Source: DATLZB01 sp035574175
Lineage (GTDB): Bacteria; Pseudomonadota; Alphaproteobacteria; Rhizobiales; Hyphomicrobiaceae
Length of the DNA stretch: 6,105 bases
NCBI GenBank assembly: GCA_035574175.1
Contig: DATLZB010000089.1
Span: 1-6,105 of the forward strand
Direction: 5' to 3'
A program made the translations under genes and the position numbers. The notes below the pieces were generated by a model, which was given only the letters and a program-made list of their open reading frames with translations, was not told the origin of the DNA and did not search any database. Position 1 is the stretch's first letter, and the number at the start of each line of letters is the position of its first letter. Shown piece after piece: positions 5,049 to 6,105 of this stretch.

Positions 5049-5099
5049 AGGCCCCTCATCCGCCCTTCGGCCACCCTCTCCTCAAGCGGGGAGGGGCCT
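5049..5099. repeat. RIME-like palindromic intergenic repeat
   Basis: The segment has perfect 9-base outer arms, AGGCCCCTC (5049-5057) and GAGGGGCCT (5091-5099), and a competing inner hairpin, CCCTCTCC (5074-5081) with GGGGAGGG (5088-5095), around TCAAGC. Its wording, CCCTCATCCGCCCTTCGG followed by CCTCTCC and a GGGGAGG arm, resembles the RIME-type intergenic mosaic repeats common in Rhizobiales genomes. There is no T-run after either stem, so it is unlikely to be a standard terminator. It lies between the cassette promoter and the tail tip gene and may mark the right edge of the insertion. Confidence 0.65.
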
Positions 5100-5144
5100 C
5101 CCAGGCCTCGTTCTCTTCTCACTCACCTACACCAGCTTAGCGAA

Positions 5145-6105
5145 ATGGCGACCCTTGCTCTCGCCGCCGCCGGTGCTGCCATCGGCGGCACGCTGCTGCC
5201 GGCCGGCATCACCGTGCTCGGCGCCACCGTCACCGGTGCCACCATCGGCGGCCAGCTCGGTGCGCTCGCCGGCTCCTTCGTCGACCAGGCGCTGTTCGGC
5301 GCCTCCGGCCAGACCCGCACCTACCGCGGCCCGCGCCTGTCGGAGCTGCGCGTCACCGCCTCCACCGAGGGCGCACCGATCCCGCGCATCTATGGCCGCG
5401 CGCGGCTCGGCGGGCAGGTGATCTGGGCCACCGACTTCGAGGAGGAAGTGGTCACCACGGAGACCGGCGGAGGCGGCGGCAAGGGGCGACCGCGCACACC
5501 GTCGGCGCGGCAGGTCGAGTACCGCTACTACGCCAACTTCGCCGTGGCGCTCGCCGAGGGCGAGATCGCCGGCATCGGCCGCGTGTGGGCCGACGGCCGC
5601 GAGCTCGACCTGACCGGCATCACCTGGCGCCTCTACAAGGGCAGCGAAGACCAGCTCCCCGACAGCCTGATCGTTGCCAGAGAAGGGGCCGATCAGGCGC
5701 CAGCCTACCGCGGCACCGCCTATATCGTGTTCGAGCGGCTGCCTCTCGCCGACTTCGGCAACCGCCTGCCGCAGCTCTCCTTCGAGGTGTTCCGCACGGT
5801 CGACGAGTTCCACAAGCTCGTGCGCGGCGTCGTACTGATCCCGGGCTCGGGCGAGTTCGTCTATGCGACCGAGCCCGTCACCCGTCTTGGCGCCGGCGGC
5901 GAGCGCATCTACGAGAACGTGCACACGCGCCAGGGCGGCACCGACTGGCGCGTTGCCATCGACCAGCTCGAGGCGGCGCTGCCCAACGCCACGTCCGCCT
6001 CCCTCGTCGTCTCCTGGTTCGGCACCGATCTGCGCGCCGGCCACTGCGAACTGAAGCCCGGCGTGGAGATCGCCGCCAAGAACACGCACCCGCTGACATG
6101 GCGGG
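5145..6105 (+). CDS. GTA gp15-like tail tip / host-specificity 'megatron' protein, 5' part only
   Basis: The frame stays open from ATG 5145 to the window end, giving 320 residues of a protein that usually exceeds 1,000. An Ala and Gly-rich hydrophobic N-terminus (4-45) precedes Arg-Gly-Pro-Arg-Leu-Ser-Glu-Leu-Arg-Val (61-70), Gly-Ala-Pro-Ile-Pro-Arg-Ile-Tyr-Gly-Arg (76-85) and Val-Ile-Trp-Ala-Thr-Asp-Phe (92-98), all typical of GTA gp15. A Gly5 linker (108-112) is followed by Tyr-Arg-Tyr-Tyr-Ala-Asn-Phe-Ala-Val-Ala-Leu-Ala-Glu-Gly (126-139). The TIM-barrel glycoside-hydrolase-like domain expected further on lies outside the window. The family forms the tail tip that contacts and penetrates the cell envelope. 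The ATG fits the conserved Met-Ala-Thr-Leu start, but there is no Shine-Dalgarno sequence within 20 bases. Normally it follows the peptidase gene directly; here about 1.25 kb intervenes. Confidence 0.9.
   Translation, partial: MATLALAAAGAAIGGTLLPAGITVLGATVTGATIGGQLGALAGSFVDQALFGASGQTRTYRGPRLSELRVTASTEGAPIPRIYGRARLGGQVIWATDFEEEVVTTETGGGGGKGRPRTPSARQVEYRYYANFAVALAEGEIAGIGRVWADGRELDLTGITWRLYKGSEDQLPDSLIVAREGADQAPAYRGTAYIVFERLPLADFGNRLPQLSFEVFRTVDEFHKLVRGVVLIPGSGEFVYATEPVTRLGAGGERIYENVHTRQGGTDWRVAIDQLEAALPNATSASLVVSWFGTDLRAGHCELKPGVEIAAKNTHPLTWR

Noticed and set aside
5049..5099. Rho-independent terminator
   Set aside because: The stems are strong, but no T-run follows on either strand, and the sequence matches an intergenic repeat type better.
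4907..5122. Upstream extension of the 181-residue cassette gene to 253 residues
   Set aside because: The extension crosses the promoter and the RIME-like repeat, is Arg-rich and has no good ribosome binding site, while the start at 4906 has AAGGAGAA at the right distance.
3850..5144. Target-site duplication or terminal inverted repeats around the cassette
   Set aside because: I compared both junction areas by eye and found no convincing direct or inverted repeat, and no transposase or integrase gene is present.
5127..6089. Minus-strand open frame of 320 codons
   Set aside because: It is the complement of the gp15 gene, which has clear family motifs on the plus strand. The frame has no recognisable domain.

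Overview
The window is a stretch of very GC-rich DNA carrying the tail half of a gene-transfer-agent (GTA) or GTA-like prophage structural cluster. Gene order and protein motifs match the Rhodobacter capsulatus GTA (RcGTA) set g9 to g15. That set, the codon bias and the two intergenic repeat types point to an alphaproteobacterium, most likely in or near Hyphomicrobiales (Rhizobiales). The assignment rests on recognised motifs and synteny; no database search was possible.

Layout. Positions 1-327 are non-coding and hold degenerate palindromic repeats (GTCAT-CCCG-type hairpins, one forward and at least two clear plus two partial reverse units). From 328 to 3893 seven closely packed plus-strand genes follow: tail tube protein (328-741), GTA gp10-type tail protein (746-1132), small tail assembly chaperone (1129-1332), short tape measure protein (1337-1912), DUF2460 distal tail protein (1928-2566), DUF2163 baseplate hub protein (2563-3426) and NlpC/P60 peptidase (3426-3893). 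The last gene, the gp15 'megatron'/host-specificity protein, normally follows the peptidase directly. Here it begins only at 5145 and runs off the window.

Between the peptidase and gp15 sits a lower-GC cassette on the minus strand (about 3850-5050). It has a recognisable alphaproteobacterial promoter, a strong ribosome binding site, an unrecognised 181-residue protein (4361-4906) and a translationally coupled 177-residue HEPN-like helical protein (3841-4374). A palindromic repeat (5049-5099) lies between the cassette and gp15. The pair looks like a toxin-antitoxin or defence-type cargo module placed inside a GTA operon. The function is inferred; only the layout is seen.

The second notable signal is a canonical -1 slippery heptamer (1111-1117) in the correct phase at the end of the gp10-type gene. 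A slip there would fuse it to the chaperone frame and restore a Pro-Trp-Asp-Asp segment that lies upstream of any usual start codon, much like the G/GT frameshift of long-tailed phages.

Together the plus-strand genes would build a short siphovirus-like tail: tube, assembly chaperones, length ruler, distal ring, hub, cell-wall peptidase and tip protein. The cassette separates the tip gene from the rest and leaves it without a visible ribosome binding site, so whether this cluster still makes working particles is open.
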